A DNA stretch of 64,000 nucleotides from Pyrocephalus nanus (taxonomy: Eukaryota; Chordata; Aves; Passeriformes; Tyrannidae). Where the stretch lies: NCBI GenBank assembly GCA_038380795.1, contig CM076270.1, forward strand, positions 20,228,001 to 20,292,000, read 5' to 3'. Positions within the stretch are counted from its first letter, which is position 1, and each line of letters opens with the position of its first letter. The notes under the pieces were generated by a model. That model was not told the DNA's origin, did no database searches, and was given only the letters and a program-made list of their open reading frames with translations. Both the position numbers and the translations under genes were made by a program. Shown piece after piece: positions 60,981 through 64,000 of this stretch.

Positions 60981-63900
60981 GATCTGTGTGTCCTGAACAC
61001 TTACTTAGAAAGTAACTGGGAGCAGATAAAGAACTACAAAACCACCTTACTTGAAACCTTGAGACACCCTGTTTACAGAATCAGGATGTCTTAATATATC
61101 TCAGTATTAGAAGGTTATGATGATATTATAAGTGGTTTTTTATCTCACTTGGTATTGAGTTATGTATTCAGTCTGGTTCAAGAAAGTGACTGAATTCACT
61201 TCTTCGTCATACTTTTTTTAATCTAGGGTTAAATGTTTAATACTCCCCAGTTTGGAAAAATGCACCTATGTTAGTTTTTATGTCAGGTTCCTGCCTTGGG
61301 CAACCTTTTATGGACAAGTTACAGGTCTAGTACTACAAGGTTCACCATGAAAATGCTGACACAGGGAAGGGTTGTAGCAGGGGTGTAATAACCATGAATT
61401 CATATGAAGCACATATTTCCCTTAGATGCACTGTAAAACCAAAAATGAAAAATACCAGTCTGAAAGCTGGCATTTTAAAGACTTTATAAAATAGCAAAAA
61501 CCGCTGATTCGATTCTTGTCATGATTATTGCTGCTCTTTTGATAGCCCTATTTCATCTTTATTTTGGTGTCTGAAAGATTTCTCACCACTTACTCCAGCA
61601 GTTCCCTCCACATATGCTTTACATACAGGATGGTTTTGCTTGTGAGTCGGAAAAACAACTGTCTAAGATCAAGATGCAGTTCTTGGCCTGCACTCCTGTG
61701 GGCTCTTGATGTGCATCAGGCTTGACCTTCCAACATGCAGCACGGTCAGTTCCATAAAATATTCAAGGAATGTGCTCTGGGTTTCTTCATTAAATTAAGC
61801 AGAACTTAAACTGTATGAGGCCACATGTAAGCTTCCTCCAAAAAGGAGAATATGGACACAAAGGCACAAAAACATGCCAAAAAAATTAAAGTAAAATAAA
61901 AGGGAACGGAATACCTTATGTTCTGGTAAAGTATCTGTATCAGATATTCTTAAAGGCTCATTTAAGAGAAGAGAGCCATGATAAGGAGATAATTATAATA
62001 TTGTCCCACTTTCTCAATATCATCAGTGATACTATGGCCATTGTCTTCTTTCCTGCTTTCCCTGGTGAGCTATAACCCTTTTCATATTCAAATAATTCTT
62101 CTCTTATAGCACCATTTTGTACAGTCTATCTTGTCATGTAGATCAGAAGAACTATTTGCAGTTGTTTAATATGGTGGATTGCTCCCCAAGGCTACATTTG
62201 CCCAGAGACCTTGCGAAAAAACACTGGAAACTTTTACAGATGGTGCATCTCATGGGAAAAGAATTGAGAAAAGCATGTGAACAAATTATCATGGTCAAAT
62301 GATGCTGGACATGCAGGCAATGCTTGTTATGAGTCAGCTAAGGTGGTGATACGAAGTTGAATGTGGAACTTTGAGGCAGACATGAGATTTTTTTCCACAG
62401 GAGCAGCCTTGCTATGAAGATTTATTTAGCATTTGCCTTATGAACAGCTTGTGCCTATTTTTGCATGAAACCATCTGAGACTTTGTGTAGCAGTAACCAA
62501 ACTTCCTTGGTTTTCCTTGCTCTCCCTTGAGCAGAGTATCAGATGAGGGATTAGAGTGCTTCTGTGAACTTCCACCACACAGAATAACCAGGCCACCACT
62601 TCTAGATTTTCATGGCACATACTGTTTCAGCTGGCTGCATGTGTGCCTTTCTGGTAGGAAAAAATCTGGGATATCAGGACAGTGGAATTTATGCTGCTGT
62701 CAGAGATAGATCTGCTATGTTTAGAGACAGTCTGCTGAGTTATCTACAAAAGTAGATGAAGCCCTTGAGTCTAATTCTGTCTTATTTTATATGTGTACAA
62801 ATATCAAGTTAGTCAATGCAAACAAACTTCTGTGTGCGGTCTGTGTGAAATGCCAAACTTCAGAAAAGATGGGATAAATGACTGGGTAATATGAAAAAAT
62901 ATAAGAAGTCTTGGGTTTCCATGTAAGGGGAGGACACATCATGCTCAGCAGTCCTTTCTCTGAGTCAAACCCAACAATTCCTCTGTATGTGCAGGTAGTG
63001 TGTAAACTTCTGGACAGATTTAGGTCGAGAAGCCAAACTATACCAAAATAAAGCTGTGACAATGAAAACACCTGCAAAGGAAATCTTGCAGACTTGAATT
63101 TGAATCAATCCCCATCATAAAATTCAGCTGTGCCAAGTTTTATCTTGCAGGGTCTCTATACTATTATTTATGTTCTGAAAAATGCAACCTCATACGTGTG
63201 ACCTGCAAGCAAAGACTTACAAATCCTGATTTGCTTGCAAGACCTGACCTCACAGACTTGAATGAGATTTAGAAGCTCTGGCTCTTCTGTCATGCAAATT
63301 CGAAGAAGTGTCTTATTCCTTTCAGGTGGCGTCATAAGTAACCCCAAATCATGTATTATAGATCCACTTCTGCTGATATAGAAAGCCTGTGAGGTAGTCA
63401 AATCCCCAACTAGGGGACTTGTTTTTCTGTTAAGTGCGGTAAAATCTTGATAAATCAGGACTGACCATGATTCAGCCTGTGGTGTGTTGGCCAAGATGGA
63501 ACTGCAGTTCTTTCTCCATTTTGAGCTGCCAGATCTCTGGTCAGTATGTGGACTTTTAGTCTCACATACACAACCATGCAGGTTTTTCACTCATTTCCTT
63601 CTTTGACAAACATCATCATGTAGGCTTTCAGTTCCTGGAAATGTAGTGAAGAACTAAAGTGGGACTCTGTTAAAAAAAAAGATCTAATATTAAATTGTAT
63701 GTGGGTGAGTCTCACATGACTGTCCCTCTCTGTCTTCATAGCAGGGTCACCTGTGCCTGCCATGACTTACACTGTCAGTGAGACACCTGCACAATCTGTT
63801 CTCATGTTTTGGTTCAGCGTGAGGCTTCTCCACTACAGCTTTGGACATAGCAGTCTTATGTGTGTCTCTTCTGTAACTGATAACTGCAATCCTGTTCTCT

Positions 63901-64000
63901 GCATAAATCCCTCACAGCCTTCCCTGTTGAATCACCTGGAGTGATGGAATGCAGGTCTTGCTGCATTTTTAATTCTGTATTGCCTCTGTTCTGCAACCTG
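60981..64000. other. non-coding stretch to window end
   Basis: No transposon was recognised. A minus-strand frame at 63168-63590 is 140 codons long but opens at GTG and has no recognisable domain. A plus frame after 63741 follows an acceptor-like CTGTCTTCATAG but has no donor within the open part. A 60-codon frame at 62117-62302 is unremarkable. Confidence 0.5.

Noticed and set aside
63168..63590. 140-codon minus-strand open frame
   Set aside because: It starts at GTG rather than ATG, the translation matches no family I know, and no splice sites frame it.
1..64000. Any prokaryotic-style system, CRISPR array, operon, phage or toxin module
   Set aside because: No long genes, ribosome binding sites or regularly spaced repeats exist; the CR1 copies identify vertebrate nuclear DNA.

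Overview
This window looks like gene-poor nuclear DNA from a bird. The best evidence is several CR1 LINE 3' ends with the avian signature (a tail of ATTCTRTG-type octamers next to the 'GGAAGGGACC' and 'CAGGGACACCTTCCA' blocks). They sit beside much older, diverged pieces that resemble amniote MIR SINEs and ancient CR1/L3 3' untranslated regions. The rest is AT-rich, poor in CpG, full of stop codons in all frames, and punctuated by homopolymer and AT microsatellites. Nothing looks bacterial, phage or plasmid: there are no operons, ribosome binding sites, CRISPR arrays, insertion sequences, rRNA or tRNA genes.

Layout. At 425-623 (minus strand) there is one weak candidate coding exon with acceptable splice signals; I do not recognise its product. 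Recognisable CR1 copies lie at 7060-7346 (-), 11745-11787 (-, tail only), 17666-18067 (+, the best preserved), 21900-22191 (-) and 56586-56713 (-). MIR-like fragments lie at about 27600-27700 (+), 37945-38002 (+), 47042-47268 (-) and 60910-60980 (+). Ancient CR1/L3-like scraps lie at 13435-13500, 23630-23694 and 57030-57070. A pair of diverged copies of one unidentified repeat sits at 20579-20710 and 23329-23455. Simple repeats include two 29-nt T runs, a T20 run, several AT or AAT tracts and one GT tract.

Everything else is single-copy-looking non-coding DNA. Several stretches (4690-4905, 17330-17530, 24870-25020, 27030-27215, 28020-28215, 47290-47640, 59470-59545) have the texture of conserved regulatory elements: clustered TAAT/ATTA homeodomain-type cores and little simple repeat. 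Conservation cannot be judged from one sequence.

The most unusual structure is a run of adjacent perfect inverted repeats at 51887-51960, with a second, smaller cluster at 55644-55717. I see no genes working together here. The parsimonious reading is a large intron or an intergenic desert. The long stop-free frames mostly open at non-ATG codons and look like chance or like overlap with repeats.
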